This document shows positions 49,770 to 58,692 of a DNA stretch of 64,000 nucleotides, in pieces (the stretch's first letter is position 1; each line of letters starts with the position of its first letter). Below the pieces are notes generated by a model. That model was not told the origin of the DNA. It worked only from the letters and a program-made list of their open reading frames with translations, and did not search any database. Where the stretch lies: positions 124,001 to 188,000 of the forward strand of contig NZ_QPJW01000004.1 of the NCBI RefSeq assembly GCF_003337355.1, given 5' to 3'. Origin of the DNA: Fontibacillus phaseoli (GTDB lineage Bacteria; Bacillota; Bacilli; Paenibacillales; Paenibacillaceae). The position numbers were made by a program, and so were the translations under genes.

Positions 49770-52700
49770 ATGAAATCAAACAAGTATAATTTCCAAAAAC
49801 TCACTCCTATAAAAAATGCTGATTTAGAAATTTATGAGGATGCTCTTAATTTTATATTTGATGAAGATGATATAAAAAATGTTGCATTAACTGGTCCCTA
49901 TAGTGCGGGGAAAAGTAGCGTTTTAGAGACTTATAAGGTTAAACAACCAGATAAGAGATTTTTAAATATTTCGCTTGCCCATTTTGACTCGGAAAATTAT
50001 GAATTGAATAAGATTGAAATTAATGGCAGTCAAAACAATGATGCAGTTCTAGAGGGGAAAATTTTAAATCAACTTATTCATCAGATAAACCCCAACAATA
50101 TTCCACAAACTCATTTTAAGGTTAAAAAGAAATTATCAAAATTTAGAATGTTATTAACCTCACTTTTATCTTCAGTAGCTACAGTTTTAGTAATTTATAT
50201 GTTTTTGTTTAGAGAGTGGAGTCAATTTATTTTGAGTACTTCCGATACTTGGTTAAAAAACTTTTTAAAATTTTCAACTAGTGAAGTAACAGTTGTAATT
50301 GTAGGAGTAATTTGTACTTTTATCTTAGTTTATATACTATATTTGATGATTCAAATGATCAGATATAATAGGTTTTTTTTCAAAAAATTAAAGATACAAG
50401 GCAATGAAATTGAAATATTCGAAGAAGCAAATGAATCGTATTTTGATAAATATCTCAATGAGGTCTTATATCTTTTTGAAAACGCTAATGCGGAAGTTAT
50501 TGTATTTGAGGATATGGATAGATTTGAAAGTAATCGCATCTTTCAAAAGTTACGAGAGATAAACTGGCTTATCAATAAGAAATCAAAACAAATTATACGA
50601 TTTTTTTATCTTCTTCGTGACGACACATTTTCCTCAAAAGATAGAACAAAGTTTTTCGATTTTATTATTCCAATTGTGCCAGTCGTTGATGGTTCTAACT
50701 CATATGACCAATTTATCAGCCATTTCAAAAATGGAGGAATGCTTGGGAAGTTTGATGGACAATTTTTGCAAGGACTTTCTCTATACATTGATGACATGCG
50801 TATTCTAAAAAATATATACAATGAATATGTGATTTATCATGATCGCATTCAATCTATTGAATTAAATTGTGACAAGTTGCTTGCCATTATTGCGTATAAA
50901 AATTTGTTTCCCAGAGATTTTAGTGATTTACAACTTGGTGCAGGGTTTGTACATAATATATTTTTAATTAAATTTAATTTCATTACTTTTGAACTGCAAA
51001 AACTAGAATGTGAGATACAAGAAAAGAAGAAGCGAATTAATGAGGCGGAAAGTGAAATGTGTAATGAAATTGATGAATTGGATGCATTATATTTCACATA
51101 TTCATCTCCCTTAGAAGTGGATGGTAAAGGTGAACAACAGTTTAGTTCTAGAATAGCTTTTATTAAAGCGATGAAAGATAATCTGGGGAAAATATATTAC
51201 CGACAACGAAGTGGATATTATGAATTTAATTTTCAAGAAGAATATGAGAAGTTATCGCAAAATATAGAGTACGTTCGTAGAAAATCAAATATTGAATATA
51301 AATCTGCTGAGTTAATTGATAAGACAAAGGACGAAATCAGAAGTTTAATTGATGCAATGTCCAAAATAAAAAGTAAAAAGTTACACGAAATAATCAATAA
51401 GGAGAACATAAATAATATTTTTAGTACAAGTTTCACAAATGAAATCGGTGAAATTTTTTTATTTAATGATGTAAAATCAAGCCCGTACTTCCCATTAATT
51501 AAGTTTCTTATTAGGAATGGTTATATCGATGAGACCTATTCCGATTATATGACCTATTTTTATGAGCATAGTTTAAGTAAAATAGATAAAATTTTCCTTC
51601 GTAGTGTAACTGATGAAGTAGCTAAAGAGTTTACTTACAAATTAAAAGACCATGGTTTAGTTGTTTCTCGTCTTAGAGAGGTTGATTTTGATCGTGATGA
51701 GATTCTAAATTTTGACTTATTGAGCTATTTGTTAAAATCTAATGATTCAAACCTTACTAGAATATTTAATCAACTAAAAAACAGAAGACGACTTGATTTT
51801 ATATCACAGTTTTGGAGTGCAGGTCAAGAAAGGCAATTATTTGTAAACACGCTTAACAAAACTTGGTCTAATATCTTCAAAGAAATATTAAATAGTGACT
51901 ATTTTAATGAAAATCAGAAACAAGAGTATGCTCATGATACTTTGCATTTCTCCCCTATTGAAACTATAAGTAAACTCAATGATGAAAACTGTATGTCCAA
52001 GTATATTTCGAATAACAGTGATTTTCTTAACGTTTCCGATCCAAACATAGATAAATTTATTTTAAGCCTGCAACTTCTAAAGGTGAGGTTTAAGCAAATA
52101 GATTTTTTTACAGCAGAATCTTCTTTATTCATGGCAGTATATAAAGCAGATTTATATGAAATAAATATATTTATGATTTCACTCATCCTAAATAAAGTGT
52201 ATGAGCTTCCGAAAAGTGAAGACTACATACACAAAAACTATACCCTTATATTATCAAGACACCAGGAAAGCTTAGTAAACTATGTAAATTCCAATATCAA
52301 TAATTATATGGAATTAATTATCGAGACATGCAATTTAACAATAACAGATGATAGTTTTGCAGCACTTGAAATTATTAATAACTCTGATATCAATTTTGAT
52401 CTTCGAGTAATTTACATTAAGTATCTTCAAACAGAAATTGAAATGCTTAATAGTATAAAGGATGAGGAATTGTGGTCTGTTTTTATAGAACATGGAACTT
52501 TAAAGTACTCCGAGCACAATATCCTCCAGTACTATTATTACTCGGATAAAGGATTAGATGATAACTTAATAAGATTTATTAATATAAATCCATCCAATTT
52601 AAATATAAATTATGATGAATTAAGTGCTGATTTTGGGGAGGATATGGCTGGCTCTTTCTTCGATGATTTTATACAATGTGATAAGTTAGTAGACGAAAAG

Positions 52701-53498
52701 TATGAATCCCTAGTAAAAGTATCTAATATATATTACGATACATTCTCATTTGAAAGTATTCCGGAAAGCAAACTGAGAATTCTAGTAAGGCAGGGATTAA
52801 TACAGATGAATGAAACTAATTTGCAATTTCTTAGGGATAATTACACGGAATCACAAGTTGAATTCTTTATACTTTCTAACATTGATGAGTATACTAACGA
52901 AGTAATTAATCAAGGAAATGTTCTATTATCTGAAGTTAATATGCTGATAGAGAGAGAGATTAATGATTCATATAAGCTTAAACTACTTGAGTTTATAACT
53001 GAACCTATATCATTTAGAGGTAAGAGATATTCCGAAGCAGTTAAATCACATATTTTGAAGTGCAATTTTAATATTGATGATCTCAGTGATTTGATAACCA
53101 ATTATGATACAAATAGTTCAGTCTTGAAGACAATAATTATTTCTATTTGTACAGAATATATTGATCACATAGTAACAAATAGATATGTTGTTTCCTTTAA
53201 TCTTTTAAATACACTCCTTCAATCAGACAAAGTTTCTCTTAAGAATAAGCACAGACTTTTTATATCGAATCTTAGTAATCTGAATAAGGGACAAACCCAG
53301 ATAGGTTTGCAACTTTTAGAAATGTCAGAAATATTAAGCTTGTTTGAGGGGAAAAGACCTAAGCTAGAGATAACAGATGAGAATCAAAAGATACTAACGA
53401 TATTCCATAACAAGGGTTGGATTTCAGGATTTAATGTTGAACGGAATGATCCAAATTATTATAGAGCCATTGGTCGAAAAAACTCTAATGGGTATTAA
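49770..53498 (+). CDS. YobI-type membrane P-loop NTPase
   Basis: A 1242-residue protein. The N-terminus (KLTPIKNADLEIYEDALNFIF, 10-30) and Walker A GPYSAGKSS (42-50) match the YobI-like P-loop NTPase family; Walker B is VIVFEDMDRF (243-252). Two membrane helices (about 127-147 and 173-194) are inserted between Walker A and Walker B, as in KAP-type NTPases. Residues 400-560 are rich in coiled coil, and the remaining 680 residues are helical and repetitive, probably a sensor or effector scaffold. B. subtilis YobI is about 1200 residues. Function is not established; the plan (NTPase with membrane insert and large helical tail) is like that of conflict-system ATPases. ATG at 49770 follows AGTGAGGAT. 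Confidence 0.8.
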   Translation: MKSNKYNFQKLTPIKNADLEIYEDALNFIFDEDDIKNVALTGPYSAGKSSVLETYKVKQPDKRFLNISLAHFDSENYELNKIEINGSQNNDAVLEGKILNQLIHQINPNNIPQTHFKVKKKLSKFRMLLTSLLSSVATVLVIYMFLFREWSQFILSTSDTWLKNFLKFSTSEVTVVIVGVICTFILVYILYLMIQMIRYNRFFFKKLKIQGNEIEIFEEANESYFDKYLNEVLYLFENANAEVIVFEDMDRFESNRIFQKLREINWLINKKSKQIIRFFYLLRDDTFSSKDRTKFFDFIIPIVPVVDGSNSYDQFISHFKNGGMLGKFDGQFLQGLSLYIDDMRILKNIYNEYVIYHDRIQSIELNCDKLLAIIAYKNLFPRDFSDLQLGAGFVHNIFLIKFNFITFELQKLECEIQEKKKRINEAESEMCNEIDELDALYFTYSSPLEVDGKGEQQFSSRIAFIKAMKDNLGKIYYRQRSGYYEFNFQEEYEKLSQNIEYVRRKSNIEYKSAELIDKTKDEIRSLIDAMSKIKSKKLHEIINKENINNIFSTSFTNEIGEIFLFNDVKSSPYFPLIKFLIRNGYIDETYSDYMTYFYEHSLSKIDKIFLRSVTDEVAKEFTYKLKDHGLVVSRLREVDFDRDEILNFDLLSYLLKSNDSNLTRIFNQLKNRRRLDFISQFWSAGQERQLFVNTLNKTWSNIFKEILNSDYFNENQKQEYAHDTLHFSPIETISKLNDENCMSKYISNNSDFLNVSDPNIDKFILSLQLLKVRFKQIDFFTAESSLFMAVYKADLYEINIFMISLILNKVYELPKSEDYIHKNYTLILSRHQESLVNYVNSNINNYMELIIETCNLTITDDSFAALEIINNSDINFDLRVIYIKYLQTEIEMLNSIKDEELWSVFIEHGTLKYSEHNILQYYYYSDKGLDDNLIRFININPSNLNINYDELSADFGEDMAGSFFDDFIQCDKLVDEKYESLVKVSNIYYDTFSFESIPESKLRILVRQGLIQMNETNLQFLRDNYTESQVEFFILSNIDEYTNEVINQGNVLLSEVNMLIEREINDSYKLKLLEFITEPISFRGKRYSEAVKSHILKCNFNIDDLSDLITNYDTNSSVLKTIIISICTEYIDHIVTNRYVVSFNLLNTLLQSDKVSLKNKHRLFISNLSNLNKGQTQIGLQLLEMSEILSLFEGKRPKLEITDENQKILTIFHNKGWISGFNVERNDPNYYRAIGRKNSNGY

Positions 53499-53557
53499 GA
53501 TAATTAGCAAAAAAATTAGAGTTTGATAAATTAAATCAAATTGACTCATGTAGTACG

Positions 53558-53597
53558 AAAATAGCCGCTTTCACAAATTCGGGAAAGCGGCTATTTT
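53558..53597. terminator. Bidirectional terminator closing the AT-rich island
   Basis: AAAATAGCCGCTTTC (53558-53572) and GAAAGCGGCTATTTT (53583-53597) form a perfect 15-bp stem. It ends the NTPase transcript and the convergent ogt transcript, and marks the return to normal base composition. Confidence 0.9.
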
Positions 53598-53625
53598 CGA
53601 ATTCAACTAAGCCCCTTCCTCAAAA

Positions 53626-54141
53626 TTACTCCCTCCTCCCCTCAATCTCCAGCAACCTGGTCTTCATCTCAATCCCGCCCCGATACCCCGCAAGCCCTCC
53701 ATTCTTCCCAATCACCCGGTGACAAGGGATGGTGATCAGCACCGGATTAGCCCCGATGGCCGTGCCAACGGCGCGGACCGAGGACGGCTTGCCGATACGG
53801 AGGGCGATATCGGAGTACGAGGCGGTTTGCCCGTATGGGATGTCGCAAAGCGCCTGCCAAACGGCCTGCTGGAACGGGGTTCCCGAGACTTCGAAGGGAA
53901 AGGAGAAGCTCGTGAGCTTGCCGAGCAGATAGGCTTCTATTTCGTCGGCATAGGGTTGAAGCCGGGCTTCATCCCGGATTAGGGGACGGCCGGGGAAGCG
54001 GCGCTTCGCCCAGTTCTCCAGTTCCTGAACATCCGCTCCTTGGGAGCCGACAAAGCAGAGTCCTTGTTCCCCGGCGGCAACAATCAGGCTCCAATTTTCG
54101 TTAATGAGATGACTCCAGTAAATCGGGTCGTTTTGTTCCAT
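53626..54141 (-). CDS. ogt: Methylated-DNA--protein-cysteine methyltransferase (Ogt/AdaB-like)
   Basis: A 171-residue O6-alkylguanine-DNA alkyltransferase. The acceptor cysteine is in ITIPCHRVIGKNGGLAGYRGG (about 135-155), the DNA-binding arginine finger region is SSVRAVGTAIGANP, and the N-terminal ribonuclease-like domain is present. It transfers the alkyl group from guanine to its own Cys once. ATG at 54141 follows AAAGGAGAT and lies one base from the adaA stop, matching the adaA-adaB order of B. subtilis, so it belongs to the Ada response operon. Confidence 0.94.
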   Translation of the reverse strand: MEQNDPIYWSHLINENWSLIVAAGEQGLCFVGSQGADVQELENWAKRRFPGRPLIRDEARLQPYADEIEAYLLGKLTSFSFPFEVSGTPFQQAVWQALCDIPYGQTASYSDIALRIGKPSSVRAVGTAIGANPVLITIPCHRVIGKNGGLAGYRGGIEMKTRLLEIEGRRE

Positions 54142-54142
54142 A

Positions 54143-54718
54143 TTAAATATCTCCTTTCGGTACGGAAGCGTATAAGGTTCGATAGTTGGCGGGCGTAAGA
54201 CCGGTGATTTTTTTGAACAAGGTAATAAAATAAGGCGTATTGGCGAGTCCGACTTGCTTGCCGATCTCCGCCACCGGTTGACTGGTTGTCAGCAAGCGGG
54301 ATTTGGCTTGTTCGATCCTGACGTGTTGAATATATTCCACGGGCGTGACCCCGTTTACTTTCTTAAACGTTCTGTGAAGGTGATAGGGACTGCCATGCGC
54401 GAGGTCGGCGAGCAACTGCAGATTCAATTCCTCCATATAATGGTTGTCGATATATTCGGCCACCACCGAGATCCACTCTTCATCGGGAAGCCGCAGGCCG
54501 GTAGGCTTGCAGCGTTTGCAAGGACGGTATCCGGCGGATAAGGCTTGTTCGGCGTCCGGAAATACGGTGATATTTTCCCGGTTGGGAGGCTTGGATTTGC
54601 AGGAAGGACGGCAGAAAATGCCCGTCGTTTTTACGGCGTAGAAAAATTTTCCATCACTAGCGGCATCATTCAGGATAATAGACCGCCATTGATCTTCCGT
54701 CACTTTAATGTCGGCCAC
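54143..54718 (-). CDS. adaA: AdaA-type methylphosphotriester methyltransferase and activator
   Basis: A protein of about 191 residues with two domains: the N-terminal Ada zinc domain with the four Cys in FCRPSCKSKPP and YRPCKRCKP (the first Cys takes methyl groups from DNA phosphotriesters), and a C-terminal AraC-type pair of helix-turn-helices (LNLQLLADLAHGSPYHLHRTF; VAEIGKQVGLANTPYFITLFKKITGLTPANYR). Once methylated it activates its own operon. I chose GTG at 54718 because GGAGGTG precedes it at 6 bases; a longer ATG at 54739 contains that site. ogt follows at once. Confidence 0.93.
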   Translation of the reverse strand: MADIKVTEDQWRSIILNDAASDGKFFYAVKTTGIFCRPSCKSKPPNRENITVFPDAEQALSAGYRPCKRCKPTGLRLPDEEWISVVAEYIDNHYMEELNLQLLADLAHGSPYHLHRTFKKVNGVTPVEYIQHVRIEQAKSRLLTTSQPVAEIGKQVGLANTPYFITLFKKITGLTPANYRTLYASVPKGDI

Positions 54719-54890
54719 TTCACTCACCTCCACGATCATTATACCCCCTAACGTGAACGCATGTACGCATTTTGGGATGAAAAAGCAAGATAATGAAATT
54801 GCGGGATGTTGGAGCTATAATGGAATAAATCAAGTCTGGCAGGGTAATTTTAACTAGAATATCCATTTCGAAACCCGGAGGAACCCGAAC

Positions 54891-55433
54891 ATGAGACAAA
54901 ATATTCAAGTCCCCTTTGGTTATGAACCGCCTGTCGCGAAGCGAAAAGGAACGTTAATCTATTACGATACTTTCGAGAATACGTCCGAAGCAGAGCTGGA
55001 ACGCGCCGTTTCGATTTTGGAGGAGCGCTCCTTCAGCACGCTGGTGCTGTATCCCCTTCATGAGGAGACAGTAAGACGCATGTCCAAAGAGCCGGTGCGC
55101 TCTTTTTTCAAAAGGGAGGACGAGCTTCATGACTGGCGCCGGGCACGGCAACATTCCGATATCACGGTGGAAGGCTGGGAGGGGAAACGCAAAAAATACA
55201 CGCCGATCGACTCGGCGCTCCGTTTTTTGGCGGAAAAATATCCTTCTCCTTACTTTCTGTACCTAACGCCCGAAACGGCCAATTTATTCGCTTCCTTCTC
55301 TTCTTTTGAAGAGTGGATCAAAAACATCCGGCTGATCTTGACGGAGCAACCTTCCGTTATTCATCCCCGGCTGCAAAAATATGCGAACCGCTGGGAAACG
55401 GCAGGAAGCCATGCCGGTCAGGAGGAGTCATGA
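54891..55433 (+). CDS. Conserved-looking hypothetical protein
   Basis: A 180-residue soluble protein without signal or membrane segments. Visible pattern: a beta-alpha start GTLIYYDTFENTSEAELERAVSILEERSFSTLVLYPLHEETVRRM that suggests a Rossmann-like or TIM-type fold, then a charged middle (SFFKREDELHDWRRARQH) and YFLYLTPETANLFASFSSFEEWIKNIRLIL. I do not recognise the family and do not assign a function. ATG at 54891 follows GGAGGAACCCGAAC. Its stop overlaps the start of nagZ (ATGA), so the two are translated together. It is divergent from adaA. Confidence 0.65.
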   Translation: MRQNIQVPFGYEPPVAKRKGTLIYYDTFENTSEAELERAVSILEERSFSTLVLYPLHEETVRRMSKEPVRSFFKREDELHDWRRARQHSDITVEGWEGKRKKYTPIDSALRFLAEKYPSPYFLYLTPETANLFASFSSFEEWIKNIRLILTEQPSVIHPRLQKYANRWETAGSHAGQEES

Positions 55434-56743
55434 GACAAAACAGAAAATGGTTAATATGCACGATGGCGTTGATATTCATTCTGACGTTCGCAGGCTGCGC
55501 GTCCCGGAACTCGGCCACTCCCGAATCCGATGGGAACGGTGTGAACCAGGGCCAGAACGCGGCTCCGTCCTCCCCCTCTGCAAACGATCCGCAGCAGGGA
55601 GAGAATGGTGAACCGTCACCACCACCGCAAGAGGAAGCCACGGATCCCATTGTCGATCAACTGGATCAGTTGACCACCGCGGAAAAGATCGGGCAACTGG
55701 TCCTCGTCGGGATGAGCGGAACTGTACCGGATGAGCATACCCGGAAGTTGATCGAGACGTATCATGTCGGAGGATTTATTTTTTATAAAGATAATATTGA
55801 AAATAGTAAACAGGCATTGAAATTGATTAATCGGCTGAAGGAGGACAACTCCGTCAATCCGCTTCCATTGTTTCTTAGCGTGGACGAAGAAGGCGGAAGG
55901 GTAACCCGCATGCCTAAGGAATATGCAAAAATACCGACGGCCGCCAGCATTGGAAGCACGGGCGATCCGAAAGCGGCGGAGACTTTTTATGGGATCATCG
56001 GCGACGAGCTGTCCGGCTTTGGACTTAATCTGGATTTCGCTCCGGTACTGGATGTGAACAGCAATCCCGATAATCCGGTGATCGGGGACCGTTCCTTCGG
56101 AAATACGCCGGAAGCGGTGAGCAAGATGGGCTTGGCAGCCATGGAGGGCTTGAGCGGCAAGGGAGTGATACCCGTCGTGAAGCATTTTCCCGGTCACGGG
56201 GATACCTCGGTGGATTCCCATCTCGGACTGCCGGTCGTGAACCATGATCTGCAGCGGCTGAAAGAGCTTGAACTGGTTCCGTTTCAGGCTGCGATTGAGA
56301 GCGGCACGGATATGGTCATGATCGCCCATTTGCTCCTGCCGAAGCTGGATCCCGATTACCCGTCGTCCTTCTCCAAAGCGGTCATCCATGATCTGCTCCG
56401 GGAAGAGCTGGGCTATGAAGGCGTCATCGTTTCCGACGATATGACGATGGGAGCCATCACGGAGAATTACAGTATCGAACAGGCTGCGGTCGAATTCATC
56501 ACAGCAGGCGGAAATATCGTCCTGGTCGGCCATGATTACGAGAAAGAAGAGTCGGTTATTCGGGCGATCACGGAAGCGGTCAAACAGGGGACGATCAGCG
56601 AGGAGATGCTTGACGAGCGGGTTAGCGCCATTTTGAAGCTTAAAGCGAAGTATAAGCTGAGCGGAGAACCGGCGGACGGGCCGGACCGGAAGGCAGTTAA
56701 TGCCGCCATCAAGGAGGCGCTAAAGCAGTACGGCCTGCAATAG
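55430..56743 (+). CDS. nagZ: Beta-N-acetylhexosaminidase NagZ-type lipoprotein (GH3)
   Basis: A 437-residue lipoprotein glycosidase. The signal MRQNRKWLICTMALIFILTF ends at the lipobox AGC, so Cys23 is lipidated. A Ser/Pro/Glu/Gln-rich linker (about 25-70) leads to a GH3 domain with the NagZ signature KHFPGHGDTSVDSHLGLPVV at about 250-269, holding the catalytic His/Asp dyad, and VIVSDDMTMGAI with the nucleophile Asp at about 342. It releases N-acetylglucosamine from wall fragments during turnover. The second GH3 domain of longer Bacillus NagZ is absent. ATG at 55430 follows AGGAGG. In B. subtilis nagZ is in the murein recycling operon; here it is alone with a hypothetical gene. Confidence 0.92.
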   Translation: MRQNRKWLICTMALIFILTFAGCASRNSATPESDGNGVNQGQNAAPSSPSANDPQQGENGEPSPPPQEEATDPIVDQLDQLTTAEKIGQLVLVGMSGTVPDEHTRKLIETYHVGGFIFYKDNIENSKQALKLINRLKEDNSVNPLPLFLSVDEEGGRVTRMPKEYAKIPTAASIGSTGDPKAAETFYGIIGDELSGFGLNLDFAPVLDVNSNPDNPVIGDRSFGNTPEAVSKMGLAAMEGLSGKGVIPVVKHFPGHGDTSVDSHLGLPVVNHDLQRLKELELVPFQAAIESGTDMVMIAHLLLPKLDPDYPSSFSKAVIHDLLREELGYEGVIVSDDMTMGAITENYSIEQAAVEFITAGGNIVLVGHDYEKEESVIRAITEAVKQGTISEEMLDERVSAILKLKAKYKLSGEPADGPDRKAVNAAIKEALKQYGLQ

Positions 56744-56795
56744 CGGGACTGGCTGCGGGGCGGTTGGATAGCGATCCTGGTGACGCCGAAACTTT

Positions 56796-56981
56796 TAACG
56801 GACACCACAGCCGTTAATCTGGATAAATCAGCTTCGGTAAAATTCTAACGGACATACAGGCCGTTATTTTGCCCAAAACGGGCCTATTCCTCGGCAAAAC
56901 CGCCGATTAAGGTCCCTGGTGACCGTTAGAGCAAAAAACAACGAAAAATAGGCCGAATAACGGCCGCCATGTCCGTTAGAA
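56796..56981. repeat. Inverted-repeat element with TAACGGACA/GCCGTTA units
   Basis: Three copies of a short unit TAACGGACA-N5/6-GCCGTTA lie here: 56796-56816, 56843-56868 and, inverted, 56956-56981. The last two are arms of one element: a TTCTAACGGACAT-N3-GGCCGTTATT left arm matches the right arm except in the 3-base centre, around an 87-base middle. Each unit is itself a small hairpin (TAACGG/CCGTTA). It occupies the 306-base gap between nagZ and the alkyltransferase-like gene, which has no coding sequence. Probably a REP- or MITE-like interspersed repeat of the genome. Confidence 0.6.
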
Positions 56982-57049
56982 CCCGGGAGCTGCTCATTGA
57001 ACCAGTATGCACTTTTGTTTTTCCTTACAAGCACCAAACTGACGCAAGA

Positions 57050-57358
57050 TCAGCAAGGTTCATACTGAAACTCGGCGAGATCAATTCGTCCATCTTCCCT
57101 AATGATGACGCCCTCCGCTTCCAAGTGCATTTTTTGCAGGAAAAAGAGTTCGTCATCCCGGACGGCAATTTCCCCCTGCGCATTAATGACCCTGTGCCAC
57201 GGCAGGTTGTACTTGACGGTCATCGAATGCAAAATCCGGACGACTTGCCGGGCCGCGCGCGGGCTGCCGGCAGCTCGGGCGATTTGTCCGTAGGTCATGA
57301 CTTTCCCCTCGGGAATGGATGATATTACTTCAATAACTTGAGCGGTAAACGGCTGCAT
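57050..57358 (-). CDS. Alkyltransferase-like protein (ATL) of the MGMT family
   Basis: A 102-residue protein equal to the DNA-binding domain of O6-alkylguanine transferases (MQPFTAQVIEVISSIPEGKVMTYGQIARAAGSPRAARQVVRIL). The alkyl acceptor motif PCHRV is PWHRV here (about residues 53-57), so the reactive Cys is replaced by Trp. ATL proteins with this change bind O6-alkylguanine without repairing it and pass it to nucleotide excision repair. UvrC of this window would be one partner. ATG at 57358 follows AAAGGAGTGCCCGC. A functional Ogt lies 3 kb to the left. Confidence 0.92.
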   Translation of the reverse strand: MQPFTAQVIEVISSIPEGKVMTYGQIARAAGSPRAARQVVRILHSMTVKYNLPWHRVINAQGEIAVRDDELFFLQKMHLEAEGVIIREDGRIDLAEFQYEPC

Positions 57359-57545
57359 GCGGGCACTCCTTTAGGTTATATATGATGAAAAGATGCAAGC
57401 AAGGAAGTAAAATGATTCCGAAGAAACGGTAGTGGTCGCCTTTGTGACAGGATTTCTTCCCTATAGGATGTTATTAATTCAAGAAATTTGGGGCAACAGC
57501 GATCGCAGGAACATTTTACGTACTTGCTTATGAATCGAGGTAACT

Positions 57546-58100
57546 ATGAAACCTATTTTACACTCCGAACGGTTGATATTGAAAGTCCTGGATGGAAGTA
57601 ATGCCGTAGAGGTGTTGGAATTTGTGCTGCGGAACAAGGAGTTTCTCGAACCGTGGGAGCCGGTGCGGAGCGAGGAATATTTTACTCTTTCCTATCAGGA
57701 GGATTTGCTGGTCAAGGAATTCTCGCAATTCAGAAAGAGAGAATTATATAAACTTTGGATGTTCCGGAAAGAGGAGCCCGAAAAGGTAATCGGCTCCATT
57801 ACGCTCAGCAATATTGTGTACGGGGCATTTCAGTCCTGTCATTTGGGCTACCGGATCGACCAGTCGGCGCAGGGACGCGGCTTGATGACGGAAGCGGTGG
57901 CTGCGGTGGCGGATTACGCTTTCTCGGAATTGGGACTGCACCGGATCGAAGCCAACATTATGCCCCGGAACAAGGCTTCGCTTAAAGTAGCGGAAAAGGC
58001 GGGCTTCTATCACGAGGGTCTGGCGCTGCGATATTTGAAAATCAACGGAGTTTGGGAAGATCATTTTCATATGGTGCTTCGCAATGAGAGGATCGAGTGA
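57546..58100 (+). CDS. GNAT family N-acetyltransferase (RimJ/RimL type)
   Basis: A 184-residue acetyltransferase of the RimJ/RimL group. It starts with the typical LHSERLILKVLDGSNAVEVLEFV strand, and the acetyl-CoA loop is LGYRIDQSAQGRGLMTEAVAAV (about 99-120) with the P-loop Q-x-x-G-R-G; RIEANIMPRNKASLKVAEKAGF follows. Its target, probably a protein N-terminus or a small amine, is unknown. ATG at 57546 follows CGAGGTAACT. The next GNAT gene starts at its stop codon, so these are in one operon. Confidence 0.92.
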   Translation: MKPILHSERLILKVLDGSNAVEVLEFVLRNKEFLEPWEPVRSEEYFTLSYQEDLLVKEFSQFRKRELYKLWMFRKEEPEKVIGSITLSNIVYGAFQSCHLGYRIDQSAQGRGLMTEAVAAVADYAFSELGLHRIEANIMPRNKASLKVAEKAGFYHEGLALRYLKINGVWEDHFHMVLRNERIE

Positions 58101-58101
58101 A

Positions 58102-58611
58102 ATGAACGTGAATATCAGGAACATCAGGGAAGAAGATGCGGAGGCCTTTCTTGAGCTATGCCTCCGTTTAGATAGAGAAACGGAATTTATGCTCCTGGAG
58201 CCGGGGGAGCGGCTCACCACTCCGGAAGAGCAACGGCAGAAATTCGCGGCGTTGCTGGCGGCAGACCATTCGATGATATTCGTGGCCGAAATAAACGGAC
58301 AACTGGCCGGTTATTTGGGCGCTTACGGATCATCCTATCAACGTAACCGGCATTCGGTGTATCTAGTCCTTGGCATTCTGCAAGCCTTCTCGGGAAAAGG
58401 TGTGGGGACCGCACTTTTCACCGAACTCCACCGCTGGGCGGAAGCGCGGAACCTGCACCGGCTCGAACTCACGGTGATGGCGCACAATGACGCGGCAATC
58501 GCTTTATACAAGAAGGCGGGCTTTGAAGTCGAAGGCATCAAAAAAGATTCCATCCGCTTAGGCGACCGATTCGTCGATGAGCTTTATATGGCCAAGCTGC
58601 TCCCGTCGTAA
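58102..58611 (+). CDS. GNAT family N-acetyltransferase
   Basis: A protein of about 169 residues: NIRNIREEDAEAFLELCLRLDRE opening strand-helix, VAEINGQLAGYLGAYG beta-4, and the acetyl-CoA loop VLGILQAFSGKGVGTALFTELHRWAEARNLHRLELTV (about 93-129), ending with NDAAIALYKKAGFEVEGIKKDS. ATG at 58102 comes just after the preceding stop codon (GTGAAATG), with GAGAGGATCGAG as weak ribosome site, so translation is coupled. The substrate is unknown. Confidence 0.92.
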   Translation: MNVNIRNIREEDAEAFLELCLRLDRETEFMLLEPGERLTTPEEQRQKFAALLAADHSMIFVAEINGQLAGYLGAYGSSYQRNRHSVYLVLGILQAFSGKGVGTALFTELHRWAEARNLHRLELTVMAHNDAAIALYKKAGFEVEGIKKDSIRLGDRFVDELYMAKLLPS

Positions 58612-58692
58612 CAATCATCCGCATTCATACGTATATAGGCTGTAAGTATGGTAAAGACATAGAAAAGGTTGAACAGACGGGAGGAGAGCGAA

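Noticed and set aside
47600..53560. Direct repeats (att sites) flanking the AT-rich island
   Set aside because: No matching repeat longer than chance was seen at the two ends, so integration sites cannot be claimed.
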